Assembly (NCBI GenBank): GCA_050732575.1
Contig: JBOHRF010000004.1
Coordinates: 1-63,146 of the forward strand
Length of the DNA stretch: 63,146 bases
Direction: 5' to 3'
Origin: JBBDWZ01 sp050732575
Lineage (GTDB): Bacteria > Gemmatimonadota > Gemmatimonadetes > Longimicrobiales > RSA9
Part shown: in pieces, positions 25,143 to 34,377 of the stretch
Position numbering within the stretch: position 1 is the stretch's first letter
Layout of the letters: the number at the start of each line of letters is the position of its first letter
The notes under the pieces: generated by a model
What the model saw: only the letters and a program-made list of their open reading frames with translations
What the model was told of the DNA's origin: nothing
The model's database searches: none
Made by a program: the position numbers and the translations under genes

Positions 25143-27704
25143 TTGTTCCGCAAGAGCCTGATTCCCTCACCCATCTTAGCCCGAGAGCACAACGTCGTGC
25201 GCTGGCGATCCTCCGCTTGGGTATTGCGCCGCCTCTGGTGGCCACTACTGGTCTGCGTTTGCGCGTGCTCCACCTCTGAGATCGACCCCGACAAGCTCCC
25301 GTATCGGCTGGAGACTGGGAACCTACTGGAGCACAACGCGCGGGCGGTTGATCTCGATGGGGATGGCCGGGATGAAATGTACCTCACATACAAGCCTGGC
25401 CAGCCCGCGATTTACAACATCCAGGCATTGGTCCTCCAGTCGCAGACCACGGGCGTAATCGACCAGGTCAACTTCACCGGTCATATCGATACGCCGTTGT
25501 TTCGGGACCTCGACGCGGATGGCACGCTCGAGGCGTTTGTCCCGGTCCTTCGCAACGACTCTTTGTTCCTGACTGTAGTGAACGCGGACGGCCGAAAGCA
25601 TTTGAGCCTGTTCCTGATCAGTGGTCAGCCTCGTATAGAACCGGATGGGGTGATGCCCTGGGACCCCCGCGTGGAAGAGCTGGCCGTCCATGACTTCGAT
25701 GGAGATGGATCGCAGGAGCTGATCTCTGTAATCGTGACTGGATTCGCGCGGCGCCCGAGGGGTGTCTTCGTGCACCGGCTGCGTGACGGCGCTTTGCTGG
25801 GACAGGCTCTGGTCGGAGCCGGAATCGCGGACGCGCTTATTGATGATTTCAATGGTGATGGACATCCCGAGGTGTTTTTGGCCGCCATGGGGTCCAACAA
25901 TGGGGGGGATGCGGGCGGCTTCAGTGACGCGAATGCGTACTTGATGGTTTTTGATACGTGGCCGGTTCCAACGGTGAAATGGCATCGTCAGCTTCCGGGA
26001 AAAGCCTTTCCGACGTTTGCCCGCTCCGATTTCGACGGGGATGGGCGCGACGAAATCCTGGTCATGTCGGCAATGACGCCAGGACGGCTCGAGATTCTCG
26101 ACACACGCACGTGGCGGACGATACGCGCACGCGACATCAACCAGCGAATCTATATCTCGGCCGCCATCGATGTTGATCGCGATGGTCTGCTCGAAGTGGT
26201 GGCGCCTTCGCCTCCTAACGAAATACTGCTCATCGATGACAATCTGGAAATCATGGCCCGCAAGCGGTTGTCACTGAACTTTGGCGCAGCCGGCTCACTC
26301 CCTGACCTCGATGGCGATGGCATCGCCGAAATCGTAGTGAGCACCACCTTCGACGCGAGCAATGGCGGTTTCCTCCTTCTTGGACCCAAGCTCGAGCTCA
26401 AAGCTGCCGTGATCGAAGGCTGGCCGGCAGGCGTTCTCCGAGCAGGCGCCGGGGCGCCACCGGGCGTCATCGTTCACAGGCCAAACCAGTCGCCCGTTCT
26501 GCTCAAACTCAGTCGCAACCGCATGTACCTGGTGAACCGCTTCGCTCCGCGCGCGGCCAGCGCAGCGGGTGCCGGATTGCTTGCACTAGCTGGACTTTCG
26601 TTCTTTCGATACCGCAATCGTTACAGGCTATTGCTAGCGCTTCGGGGAACGGCTCTGGACCGCACCTCGGAAGGGCTTCAACTGGTCAATCGCAGGGGAC
26701 AGATCCTGTGGATGAACACGACTCTCGCTCGCTGGTGCGGACAGCGCGACACGAATGGCGGGAATGCCGTTTCACGAATCCATCAATTGCCCGAGCCGTT
26801 GCATCGGTTCTGCGGTGAAGCGTTGAGTTGTGTGCCACCGCGCCAGCTCGCTACCGACCTGCATTTAACGCTCGAGCCGGGCGGCTTTCTCGGTGCCGCG
26901 CAGGCCGAGCCCGTTTTCACGGGGCTGGCCAATGATCCCCACTGGCTCATCCGGGTGCGCAATGGCTCGGCGAGTTCGGAATTGACGGCCGCTTGGGTCC
27001 CATTGGCGCGGCGCACAGCTCACGATCTACGCAACCCGTTGACCAGCATCTTGCTCACGCTGCAGCGGCTCCAGATGGAGTATCGCGCGACCGCGCCCGA
27101 GGCTGCCCCCAAACTGGACGCCTATACCAACCGGTTACAGCAACGTGTCGACCAGCTCCGACGCTTGGCCAGCAACCTGCTCAAGCTATTGGGAGATGAA
27201 AAACCCCATCTCGAAAAGCACGATCTCAACGCCATCGCGCGCGGATCGGTGGCGGCTATTGGCGCGGGTTTGCCGCCCGACCTTCGGCTCGAGCTGAGGG
27301 CGGCGGACGATCTGCCGGACGTCGTCATCGATCGCGAGCAACTGGAATCCGTGCTGGAGAACCTGGTGGCCAATGCCATCAACGCCATGCCCGAAGGTGG
27401 CGTCATTACGGTCTCCACCCATCTGGCCCGCGGCTTGCCAATCAGAAATGGTCAAAACGGCGACTGCGTACAACTCGAGGTACTCGATACCGGGGTCGGC
27501 ATTGATCCGGCCGTGCTTCCCCGAATCTTCGAGCCGGGTTTCTCCACCCGTGACCAGGGATCCGGACTCGGTCTCGCCATCGTCAGGAAGATCGTGGAAG
27601 ATCACGGCGGTGAGGTATCTGTGGCGAGTGAGGTGGGAACGGGCACCGCGTTCACCATTCTTCTGCCGGTCGCCAGCGCGACTCCACACCACGTTGCAGT
27701 GTGA
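25143..27704 (+). CDS. Sensor histidine kinase with an extracytoplasmic seven-repeat FG-GAP/VCBS domain
   Basis: 853 aa from a TTG at 25143; a GTG at 25197 is an equally good start. A leader (WWPLLVCVCACS) carries a lipobox-like C42. Residues about 70-400 hold seven D.DxDG calcium-loop repeats (LDGDGRDE, LDADGTLE, FDGDGSQE, FNGDGHPE, FDGDGRDE, VDRDGLLE, LDGDGIAE), typical of FG-GAP/VCBS beta-propellers. A transmembrane helix (about 472-488) leads to a PAS-like domain (about 508-600), an H-box with H627 in RRTAHDLRNPL, and a complete HATPase domain (NLVANAINAMPEGG, DTGVGID, FEPGFSTRD, GSGLGLAIV). Its partner regulator starts 4 nt after its stop. A propeller sensor on a NtrB-like kinase is unusual; its signal is unknown. 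Confidence 0.9.
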   Translation: MFRKSLIPSPILAREHNVVRWRSSAWVLRRLWWPLLVCVCACSTSEIDPDKLPYRLETGNLLEHNARAVDLDGDGRDEMYLTYKPGQPAIYNIQALVLQSQTTGVIDQVNFTGHIDTPLFRDLDADGTLEAFVPVLRNDSLFLTVVNADGRKHLSLFLISGQPRIEPDGVMPWDPRVEELAVHDFDGDGSQELISVIVTGFARRPRGVFVHRLRDGALLGQALVGAGIADALIDDFNGDGHPEVFLAAMGSNNGGDAGGFSDANAYLMVFDTWPVPTVKWHRQLPGKAFPTFARSDFDGDGRDEILVMSAMTPGRLEILDTRTWRTIRARDINQRIYISAAIDVDRDGLLEVVAPSPPNEILLIDDNLEIMARKRLSLNFGAAGSLPDLDGDGIAEIVVSTTFDASNGGFLLLGPKLELKAAVIEGWPAGVLRAGAGAPPGVIVHRPNQSPVLLKLSRNRMYLVNRFAPRAASAAGAGLLALAGLSFFRYRNRYRLLLALRGTALDRTSEGLQLVNRRGQILWMNTTLARWCGQRDTNGGNAVSRIHQLPEPLHRFCGEALSCVPPRQLATDLHLTLEPGGFLGAAQAEPVFTGLANDPHWLIRVRNGSASSELTAAWVPLARRTAHDLRNPLTSILLTLQRLQMEYRATAPEAAPKLDAYTNRLQQRVDQLRRLASNLLKLLGDEKPHLEKHDLNAIARGSVAAIGAGLPPDLRLELRAADDLPDVVIDREQLESVLENLVANAINAMPEGGVITVSTHLARGLPIRNGQNGDCVQLEVLDTGVGIDPAVLPRIFEPGFSTRDQGSGLGLAIVRKIVEDHGGEVSVASEVGTGTAFTILLPVASATPHHVAV

Positions 27705-27707
27705 ATC

Positions 27708-29105
27708 ATGCATGATGCGCCGTCCACACTAGCGCCGGTTGCACTCATCGTCGACGATGACCGGTTCGTGCGCGAGAGCTTGCGCGAAATCCTCGAGCTC
27801 GAGGGCTACCGCACGCTCGAGGCCGAAGACGGCAAAACCGCGCTCGATATGCTGGCAGCCGGACATGTGGATCTGCTCCTGCTGGACCTCGTGCTGCCGC
27901 GCGTTTCCGGGATCGAAGTGTTGCGCCGCGTAGCCGAAGATCGACTCGACCTGTGCCCCGTGATCATCAGTGGTCAGGGTTCGATCCCGAACGCAGTGAC
28001 CACCATGAAGCTGGGCGCCTACGACTTTCTGGAGAAGCCGCTCCAGCCGGAGCACACGCTGCTCACGCTCCGCAACGCGCTCGAGCAGCTCGAACAGCGG
28101 CGCACGCGCGAGCGATCTTCGCGCGAGGCGCTGGCCCGCTATGGCATGGTCGGGTCGAGTCCCGCCATCTGCGCTGTATACGAGAGCATCGACCGCGCGG
28201 CATCGACGCGAGCCAAGGTGCTGATCGTGGGTGAGAGTGGTACCGGTAAAGAACTTGTCGCGCGCGCGATTCACCACAACAGCCGGCGCTCAGCCGGCCC
28301 CTTCATTGCCTTGAACTGTGCCGCTTTACCGGACAACCTGATCGAGAGTGAGCTGTTTGGTCACGCCCGCGGTGCCTTCACGGGCGCAACCTTCGCGCAT
28401 AAGGGCAGGTTCGAGCAGGCTCATCGCGGAACCTTGTTCCTGGATGAGATCGGCGATATGGCGCTGGCCACGCAGGCCAAACTGCTGCGCGCGCTCGAAG
28501 AACAACAAATACAGCGGGTGGGCGCCGAATCGGTCGTGCCGGTCGATGTCCGTCTCCTGGCTGCCACTCACAGTGATCTGGAGAGCCGGGTTCGCGATGG
28601 CAGTTTTCGGGAAGACCTCTTCTATCGACTCAATGTGTTGACCATTCACGTGCCGCCACTGCGCCAGCGACGAGAAGACATTCCTGAACTCGCCGCCTTT
28701 TTCCTCGCCCATTTCGCTAACGAGCACGACCGGCGCCTCACGCCGCTGACGGCCTCAGCCAGTGCCGCGCTGATCGCCTACGACTGGCCAGGCAACGTGC
28801 GCGAGCTGCGCAACGCCATCGAACGCGTGATGCTCTTTGCCGATGACCGACCCATCGATGGCGGTCAGGTGCGCTCGGCCATCAAGCAGCAGCGGCCGAA
28901 TACCGTCCAGGATGTGAGCGGCTTGCGCGAGGCGCGCGATGCCTTTGAGCGCGAATACATCGTGCGCACGCTCGAAGACCATGGTTGGCGAATCCACGAA
29001 ACCGCCGCAGCACTCGGCATCAATCGCAGCCATCTCTGGAAAAAAATGCGGCGCTACAGTATCGAATGCGAACTGCAAGACCAGGAGTCGCCTCGGCCGG
29101 AGTAA
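27708..29105 (+). CDS. NtrC-type sigma-54 response regulator
   Basis: 465 aa. Receiver domain about 11-125 with acidic pocket D17/D18, phosphoacceptor D60 in LLLDLVLP and K in LEKPLQ. AAA+ domain about 145-375: Walker A GESGTGKE, sigma-54 contact loop GAFTGA intact, Walker B TLFLDEIGDM, arginine finger region RREDIPELA. C-terminal Fis-type helix-turn-helix about 415-455 (RIHETAAALGINRSHLWKKM). It therefore should activate sigma-54 promoters when phosphorylated by the kinase encoded just upstream. Targets are unknown; the divergent/convergent redox genes next door are candidates. Diverged fragments of two further NtrC paralogs occur at 29214 and 43681. Confidence 0.95.
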   Translation: MHDAPSTLAPVALIVDDDRFVRESLREILELEGYRTLEAEDGKTALDMLAAGHVDLLLLDLVLPRVSGIEVLRRVAEDRLDLCPVIISGQGSIPNAVTTMKLGAYDFLEKPLQPEHTLLTLRNALEQLEQRRTRERSSREALARYGMVGSSPAICAVYESIDRAASTRAKVLIVGESGTGKELVARAIHHNSRRSAGPFIALNCAALPDNLIESELFGHARGAFTGATFAHKGRFEQAHRGTLFLDEIGDMALATQAKLLRALEEQQIQRVGAESVVPVDVRLLAATHSDLESRVRDGSFREDLFYRLNVLTIHVPPLRQRREDIPELAAFFLAHFANEHDRRLTPLTASASAALIAYDWPGNVRELRNAIERVMLFADDRPIDGGQVRSAIKQQRPNTVQDVSGLREARDAFEREYIVRTLEDHGWRIHETAAALGINRSHLWKKMRRYSIECELQDQESPRPE

Positions 29106-29213
29106 CGCCGCTTGCCCCCGCAACAACTGCTCGCCGCTTGCCTGGCATTTCGCCCGGGCGCCAAAGAGCCGATAGGGAAAGCGCATCCGGCACCATGGTC
29201 CGGACCTTCGCCG

Positions 29214-29361
29214 GAAAGCTACTGCGCGGGCTCGAAGAGCAAGCAGGTGCAGCGGGTCGGCGCCGAGTCGGCCGTGCCCGTCGCTGTGCGTCTCGTGGCC
29301 GCCACGAACAGCGATCTGGAAAGCCGGTCCGCGATGGCAGCTTCCGGGAAGACCTCTTCTA
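29214..29361 (+). pseudogene. Fragment of a second NtrC-type regulator (AAA+ part)
   Basis: About 148 nt resemble 28477-28624 of the intact regulator, covering the segment from LLRALEEQ to REDLF. Differences include many substitutions and one lost base (GGTCCGCGATGG against GGGTTCGCGATGG), then a TAG. Same strand as the intact gene, 110 nt after its stop. It is a decayed paralog piece, not a functional gene. Confidence 0.75.
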
Positions 29362-29409
29362 GTAAGGCGGACGAAGGGACTAGCCGTAGGACCAGCCAAA
29401 GCTGCGCCG

Positions 29410-29716
29410 TCAAAGACGGTACGCGGCGTGCGCGCCACTCGAGCAGATGTTGGTGTGCGAGTTGTGGCCGTCGCAGCCCCAGGCCGCCAACACGCGCTCC
29501 GTGTATCCATCTTCACCCGGCCGGCCCACGTGGTACATCACCTCATTGCGCCGATCTTCCTGTAGGGCCGTGCGCATGCGCTGGGCAATGTCGTTCAGCG
29601 CTTCATCCCACCCGCACCGGCCAGGACGTGCTTTCCAGCTCGGACCAATCCTGCCAGCGATCTCGAGGTGGGTAGGCGCGAAGATGTATTCCCGAAGGGC
29701 CCGGATACTCGCTCAT
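29410..29716 (-). pseudogene. Internally deleted relic of a second mopB gene
   Basis: Reading the minus strand from an ATG at 29716: about 35 codons match the start of mopB (MSEYPGP... region), then the sequence jumps to mopB codons about 120-180 (nearly identical to 11574-11758, including TNICSSGAR), then jumps again to the last few codons and a stop (TCA at 29410-29412). Even the 3' flank down to about 29367 matches 9253-9289. More than 80% of the gene is missing. It sits upstream-to-downstream exactly where a catalytic subunit would follow the FeS/NrfD gene at 30345-31874. Confidence 0.88.
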
Positions 29717-29722
29717 CGTTGC

Positions 29723-30250
29723 TCAGAACGGGTCATGGTAAACCGTAAAGCCTCCGGTCCAGATGCTTCGTTTCGTGGTCAGGTATTGGCGCATCAATTT
29801 GATGTCTCCGCTGTTCAACGGTGTCTCGGCAGTCACCTCCTCGCGGCCCAGACTCAGTCCGTACATCGTATGTAGCGCGTTGTCGGTCTTGCGACTCTTG
29901 ATGTGCATCAACTCGTGGAACGCCAGGTTGGCCATACCTTCGGGATCGTCCTGATTGCCGCTAATGTACACTTCACAGGCCATGGCATTGGCGGCAAACC
30001 GAGTCCAGCCGGTCGCATCTGGGTGGGGTTTGGCATTATCGAGTTTCTTCACCACGCTCTCCGACGGACTGTCGACGATGTAGACCAGAAGGTCGTAGTC
30101 TCCGAGCTTGGGCGCCCGCGATGTGTATACTACGCTGGCCGACGAGACGCTCTTTTGGCCTTTGACAATGGTATCGAAATGTTCCTGCAGTCGGCGCCGC
30201 AACGGAGCTGGCCAATCGACTCTCGTTAAGGCGCCTATGTAGACCGTCAT
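29723..30250 (-). CDS. Small putative zinc metallopeptidase (HELMH)
   Basis: 175 aa from the ATG at 30250 (GGAGGTTACCC upstream; a longer frame upstream has no support). A zincin-like motif HELMH lies in LAFHELMHIKSRKTD (about residue 113-117), with a possible third ligand downstream. No signal peptide or membrane helix. No family was recognised; the arrangement resembles small minigluzincin-type or toxin-like peptidases. The gene is visibly more AT-rich than its neighbours and sits between the mopB relic and the FeS/NrfD gene, which suggests an insertion by transfer. Function unknown. Confidence 0.7.
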   Translation of the reverse strand: MTVYIGALTRVDWPAPLRRRLQEHFDTIVKGQKSVSSASVVYTSRAPKLGDYDLLVYIVDSPSESVVKKLDNAKPHPDATGWTRFAANAMACEVYISGNQDDPEGMANLAFHELMHIKSRKTDNALHTMYGLSLGREEVTAETPLNSGDIKLMRQYLTTKRSIWTGGFTVYHDPF

Positions 30251-30344
30251 CGATGCCATGGGTAACCTCCGCCATTTTGCTGGAGAACACGGACGCATGG
30301 ACTGATCCGAGCTATGCACCCAAACCATTGATTCTTCACTCTTA

Positions 30345-31874
30345 TCACGCCAGGGGCACTGCCTGCGCGGCCTGCACATATGCGTGCTCGTACAGCAGCA
30401 TTCCCAACAAAGCCGGCAACGCTGCGATTGGACCGACCACCACCGTGGCCAGTCCGCTCAGTAAGCCAATCATGCCGATCCAGAAAATCGCGGCGTAACG
30501 ACCGCGCGTCATCTCCCAGACGGCCAGCCGCGCGTGCGCGGTGCCGTGCACCATGGTCAGCTCGAAGAATATGAACAGCACGTGCACGATTGATGTGAGT
30601 GTAACTACCCAGAGCAATGCCGTCAGAGTGCTGCCCCCAATGGGAATCGCAATGGGCAGTAATGCGGCCGCACCCGCCAGCAGTGCCTGCACCAGCATGA
30701 GCGGCGCAAGCAGAGGATTCTGCCAGAGATCGCGCGCCTTGGATTGGGCGAACAGGTAGGCCGTATACACAGCTGTGCCCGCCGCCAGTGGCACGCCCGC
30801 CAGTGCCATTGCGCGCACCATATTGGGAAAACCGAAGAACCCGCCCAGGAAGTGCAGCACCAGCAGCACGCTGTAGCCTGCGATGATGAACGCACCGCGC
30901 ACCAGCCAGCTGCGCCAGTGGGGTCGGGTGAAGATCATGAGGAAACGCTTCGGGTGTTCCAGGTCCCAGATCAGCAGCGCGCCCGTGATGGCCAGAAAAA
31001 CGAGCCCGAGCAGCGGTGTGGCATACAACCAGAGCGGGTTGGTCCAGGTGGCCGCACCCGTCAGTATCAACAGCAGCGGCACCAGGTACACGCCCGCGGC
31101 GATCGCCTTGGTCCACGTGTAGAGACTGACTCGCCAGTCCCAGGGCATCCTATGCGGTACATCGTAACTGAGCACGGCCGAGGCTGCGTTGTTCCACTCC
31201 TTTGGGTGACCCGATGTCACGCCGTGTTTGACGCGGCCCTGCTCGCTCCACATGAACAGGCCGCCACCCGGCCGCCGAGCCGCAATTGGGTCGAGCGTAG
31301 CCTGGTGTGCACCTTTATAGAACAGTTTGGGACGCGTTTCCTTCTCGGGCCGGCGCACGTTTACTACATCGCGGTTCACGATCTGCGCAACTTTCGAGTC
31401 CGGGTCGTTCAGGTCACCGATCAGGATGGCTTCAGTAGGACACACAACGACGCAGGCCGGCTCCAGACCGCTGTCCACGCGGTGCGCGCAGAAGTTGCAT
31501 TTTTCAGCCGAGTGGTCATCCGGATTGATGAAGATGGCATCGTATGGGCAAGCGGCGATGCAAGCTTTGCAGCCAATGCAGATGGACTTGTCAAAATCGA
31601 CGATGCCGTCCGGCCGTCGAAACATTGCCCCGGTCGGACACGCGTGCGTGCAAGGTGCGTCGTCGCACTGGTTACAGCGCGTGACCTGGAATGCACGCCG
31701 TGCCTGCGGGAACTCGCCGATGTCCACATATTTGACGTACGTGCGCGTTACCGACAACGGTACCAGATTCTCCGACTTGCACGCAGTCGTGCAGGCGTGA
31801 CAGCCGATGCACCGTGTCTGGTCTATGACCTTGGCCCAATGGGCGACCGTTCTTTCGGCCGTACCCGGTGTCAT
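30345..31874 (-). CDS. 4Fe-4S ferredoxin / NrfD-type membrane subunit fusion
   Basis: 509 aa from the ATG at 31874. The N-terminal about 190 residues hold four [4Fe-4S] sites: RCIGCHACTTAC, RCNQCDDAPCTHAC, ICIGCKACIAAC and KCNFC...ACVVVC. The rest (about 260-500) is an NrfD/PsrC-type quinone-interacting membrane domain with about eight or nine helices. In polysulfide reductase-like complexes these are two separate proteins (B and C); here they are fused. The expected catalytic subunit is the mopB at 9290-12115; only a mopB relic remains adjacent. It would pass electrons between the quinone pool and the Mo/W site. Direction and substrate unknown. Confidence 0.9.
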   Translation of the reverse strand: MTPGTAERTVAHWAKVIDQTRCIGCHACTTACKSENLVPLSVTRTYVKYVDIGEFPQARRAFQVTRCNQCDDAPCTHACPTGAMFRRPDGIVDFDKSICIGCKACIAACPYDAIFINPDDHSAEKCNFCAHRVDSGLEPACVVVCPTEAILIGDLNDPDSKVAQIVNRDVVNVRRPEKETRPKLFYKGAHQATLDPIAARRPGGGLFMWSEQGRVKHGVTSGHPKEWNNAASAVLSYDVPHRMPWDWRVSLYTWTKAIAAGVYLVPLLLILTGAATWTNPLWLYATPLLGLVFLAITGALLIWDLEHPKRFLMIFTRPHWRSWLVRGAFIIAGYSVLLVLHFLGGFFGFPNMVRAMALAGVPLAAGTAVYTAYLFAQSKARDLWQNPLLAPLMLVQALLAGAAALLPIAIPIGGSTLTALLWVVTLTSIVHVLFIFFELTMVHGTAHARLAVWEMTRGRYAAIFWIGMIGLLSGLATVVVGPIAALPALLGMLLYEHAYVQAAQAVPLA

Positions 31875-32002
31875 TCCGCATCCAGCTCGGGGGATGTGCG
31901 CGATCAGCGTACGCCGATGCGCGGGCTGCGTCAACAGGCGGTTTCCTGCGCAGGACCAGGCGCGGTCATGCCGCTATACACGGTAACGGGACTGACCACC
32001 AC

Positions 32003-33361
32003 ATGCCTGTGTTGAAGAAGCGACAGTCCGTATCCCAGGCAGCGCACGTGAGTGACGGGCGTGAAACATTTGCCTCCCGCTATGGCGCCATTATCTCGAT
32101 GGTCGGCGTGGCGCTCGGTCTGGGCAATATCTGGCGCTTTCCCTACCTCGTTGGGCAACACGGCGGCGCGGCCTTCGTTTTGTTCTACGTGGCCATTGTA
32201 CTCGTCATTGGTGTGCCCGCGCTCATGGCCGAGTGGGCGTTGGGCCGCGCTACCCGGCGCGGCACGGTCGGCGCTTTCCAGCTGGCCGGCCTGCCACTCG
32301 GCAAACCCATTGGCTGGTTCCTGTTCGCCGTCGTTGTCGCTGCCACCGCCTACTATACCAACGTCATCGGCTGGGTAACCTGGTACGCACTGAGTGAATT
32401 GCTCAGACCGGTGGGCGTGCCCATTCGGGCGGCCGCCGTTCTGCCACCTGATACTGGTTTCAGTGCAACATCCCTGTTGCTGCAGTTAGCCTGTACGACC
32501 GTAGTTCTGATCGCGGGCGCAACCGTGCTGGTGCGCGGCCTGCGCCGCGGCATTGAGCGCGCCAGCACCATCATTCTGCCCGCACTCGGCATTGCGCTCC
32601 TGGTGCTCGTTGTGCGCGCGCTGACACTGCCCGGCGCCTATGCCGGTCTGGACTGGTACATCCTCAAGTTCAACCTGAGTGATCTCACACCGCGCGTCAT
32701 GGTGTCCGCGCTGGGTCAGGCCGTATTCTCACTCTCACTCGGCGGCACCTTTATGGTCGTCTACGGTTCCTACCTGGCTCAAAACGAACGGTTGGGCCCG
32801 GCCGCTCTCTGGACCGCCGGGAGCGACACCATCTCCGGGTTGATTGCCGGACTCGCCATTTTTCCCGCAGTGTTCGCGTTGGGCATGGCGCCTGATGCCG
32901 GTCCGGCACTCGTGTTTACCACGTTGCCGCAGGTGTTCGACAAGATGCCTGTGGGTTGGTTCTTTGGACTGCTCTTCTTTGTTGGATTGCTGGGCGCCGG
33001 CTTCCTTTCTGACATTGCCGCGCTCGAAGTGCTGATTGCAGCACTCACGGATAACCTGGGCTGGTCGCGCAAACGCAGCACGTGGGTCATGTCCACCATT
33101 GTCCTCGCCTTTGCCATTCCGCCCATGATCAATATGCGCGTATTCCTGCCCTGGGATCTCACGTTTGGCTCGGGCATGCAGACGCTCGGTGCACTGTTGG
33201 CCGCGTTGACGGTCGGCTGGGCCATGAATAGAAGTCGCGCACTGGCCGCTCTGGCCGCTCTGGACGCTCCGCGCTGGCTCTATCTCTGGATCCGCTGGGT
33301 CGTGCCGGCTGCCATTGGCATCGTGGGCGTATGGTGGGTCGCTTCGGAACTACTGGCCTGA
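32003..33361 (+). CDS. Sodium-dependent transporter, NSS (SNF) family
   Basis: 452 aa from the ATG at 32003; a GTG at 32048 is an alternative. The NSS signature in the first helix is clear (GVALGLGNIWRFPYL), with sodium-site residues in helices 1 and 6-8 (FSLSLGGTFMVVYGSYL). About eleven hydrophobic segments. Bacterial members import amino acids or related amines with Na+; LeuT is the model. Divergent from the FeS/NrfD gene with about 130 nt between starts. Substrate not predictable. It ends 14 nt before a PHP-domain gene. Confidence 0.92.
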   Translation: MPVLKKRQSVSQAAHVSDGRETFASRYGAIISMVGVALGLGNIWRFPYLVGQHGGAAFVLFYVAIVLVIGVPALMAEWALGRATRRGTVGAFQLAGLPLGKPIGWFLFAVVVAATAYYTNVIGWVTWYALSELLRPVGVPIRAAAVLPPDTGFSATSLLLQLACTTVVLIAGATVLVRGLRRGIERASTIILPALGIALLVLVVRALTLPGAYAGLDWYILKFNLSDLTPRVMVSALGQAVFSLSLGGTFMVVYGSYLAQNERLGPAALWTAGSDTISGLIAGLAIFPAVFALGMAPDAGPALVFTTLPQVFDKMPVGWFFGLLFFVGLLGAGFLSDIAALEVLIAALTDNLGWSRKRSTWVMSTIVLAFAIPPMINMRVFLPWDLTFGSGMQTLGALLAALTVGWAMNRSRALAALAALDAPRWLYLWIRWVVPAAIGIVGVWWVASELLA

Positions 33362-33375
33362 TCGGAGGCTGCTTC

Positions 33376-34365
33376 GTGAATCGCCATGTTGTTGTGCTCG
33401 CAGCAATGCTGCTCGTGGCCACGCAGGCCAACGCGCAGCGCTTCGAACCGACTGCCTCCGCCGGCACGCGCTGGTTCAAAGGCAACACGCACTCGCACAC
33501 CATCAACACCGATGGCGACAGTCCGCCTGACACCGTGGTTCAGTGGTATCGCACCCACGGCTACAACTTTCTGGTCATCTCCGATCATGACACGATTACG
33601 GAACCGGCCACGCTGAGCCGGTATCAGGATTCCGCCTTCATCCTGGTGCGGGGCGAGGAGGTTACGGGCAGATTTCAGACGAAGCCTGTGCATCTAACTG
33701 CCATCAGGCTGCGTCAGATCGTGAAGCCGCGCACGGGAGCGAGTCTGCTCGAGACGCTGCAATCCAATGTCGATGCCATACGCGAAGCGGGTGGCATTCC
33801 GCTCATCAATCACCCCAACTACCGCTGGGCGCTGAATTATGATGTGCTGCAGCAGGTCCAGCGCGTTGCCCTGTTCGAGCTATTCAACGGCCATCCGCAA
33901 GTGCACAATGATGGTGGTGATGGTGTGCCATCTACAGAAGCACAGTGGGATGCACTGCTTTCCGCCGGCAAGCGCATCTACGGCGTGGCATCGGATGACG
34001 CGCACCACTGGAAACAATGGGGCCGCGCGTCGGTGAATCCCGACCGGGGCTGGATCTACGTGCGCGCGCAGCGGCTCGACCCGGACGAGCTGGCGCGTGC
34101 GCTCGAAGCCGGTCAGTTCTACGCTTCGACCGGTGTTGAGCTCACCGACGTCATCGTCTCGCAGAACACTATCGAGATCCGGGTCAAGCAGGACCGCGAT
34201 TTCAAGTACGTCACCGAATTCATGGGCAATGGCGGGCGCGTGCTCGCTCGCGCCCACGGCACAACCGCCCGCTACGAGCTCAAAGACAGCGTGAGCTATG
34301 TGCGCGCGCGTATCATCGATTCGGGCGGACGGAGGGCGTGGGTGCAGCCCGTTTTCGTCAACTAG
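33376..34365 (+). CDS. Secreted PHP-domain phosphoesterase-like protein
   Basis: 329 aa from a GTG at 33376 (GGAGG at about 33364). Signal peptide about 1-22 (ends ANAQR). PHP metal motifs: KGNTHSHTINTDG (first His pair and Asp), YNFLVISDHDTI, RGEEV, LINHPNY, and VASDDAHHW near the C-terminal part. PHP proteins are trinuclear-metal phosphoesterases; exported versions are known but their substrates are not. It directly follows the NSS gene, with no terminator between them, so co-expression is likely. Confidence 0.88.
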   Translation: MNRHVVVLAAMLLVATQANAQRFEPTASAGTRWFKGNTHSHTINTDGDSPPDTVVQWYRTHGYNFLVISDHDTITEPATLSRYQDSAFILVRGEEVTGRFQTKPVHLTAIRLRQIVKPRTGASLLETLQSNVDAIREAGGIPLINHPNYRWALNYDVLQQVQRVALFELFNGHPQVHNDGGDGVPSTEAQWDALLSAGKRIYGVASDDAHHWKQWGRASVNPDRGWIYVRAQRLDPDELARALEAGQFYASTGVELTDVIVSQNTIEIRVKQDRDFKYVTEFMGNGGRVLARAHGTTARYELKDSVSYVRARIIDSGGRRAWVQPVFVN

Positions 34366-34377
34366 CGGACCGCTAGT
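34361..34377. terminator. Perfect palindrome containing both stop codons of a convergent pair
   Basis: ACTAGCGG-A-CCGCTAGT. The TAG at 34363-34365 ends the PHP gene and the CTA at 34373-34375 ends the DoxX gene on the other strand. Symmetric terminator candidate without T-run. Confidence 0.45.
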
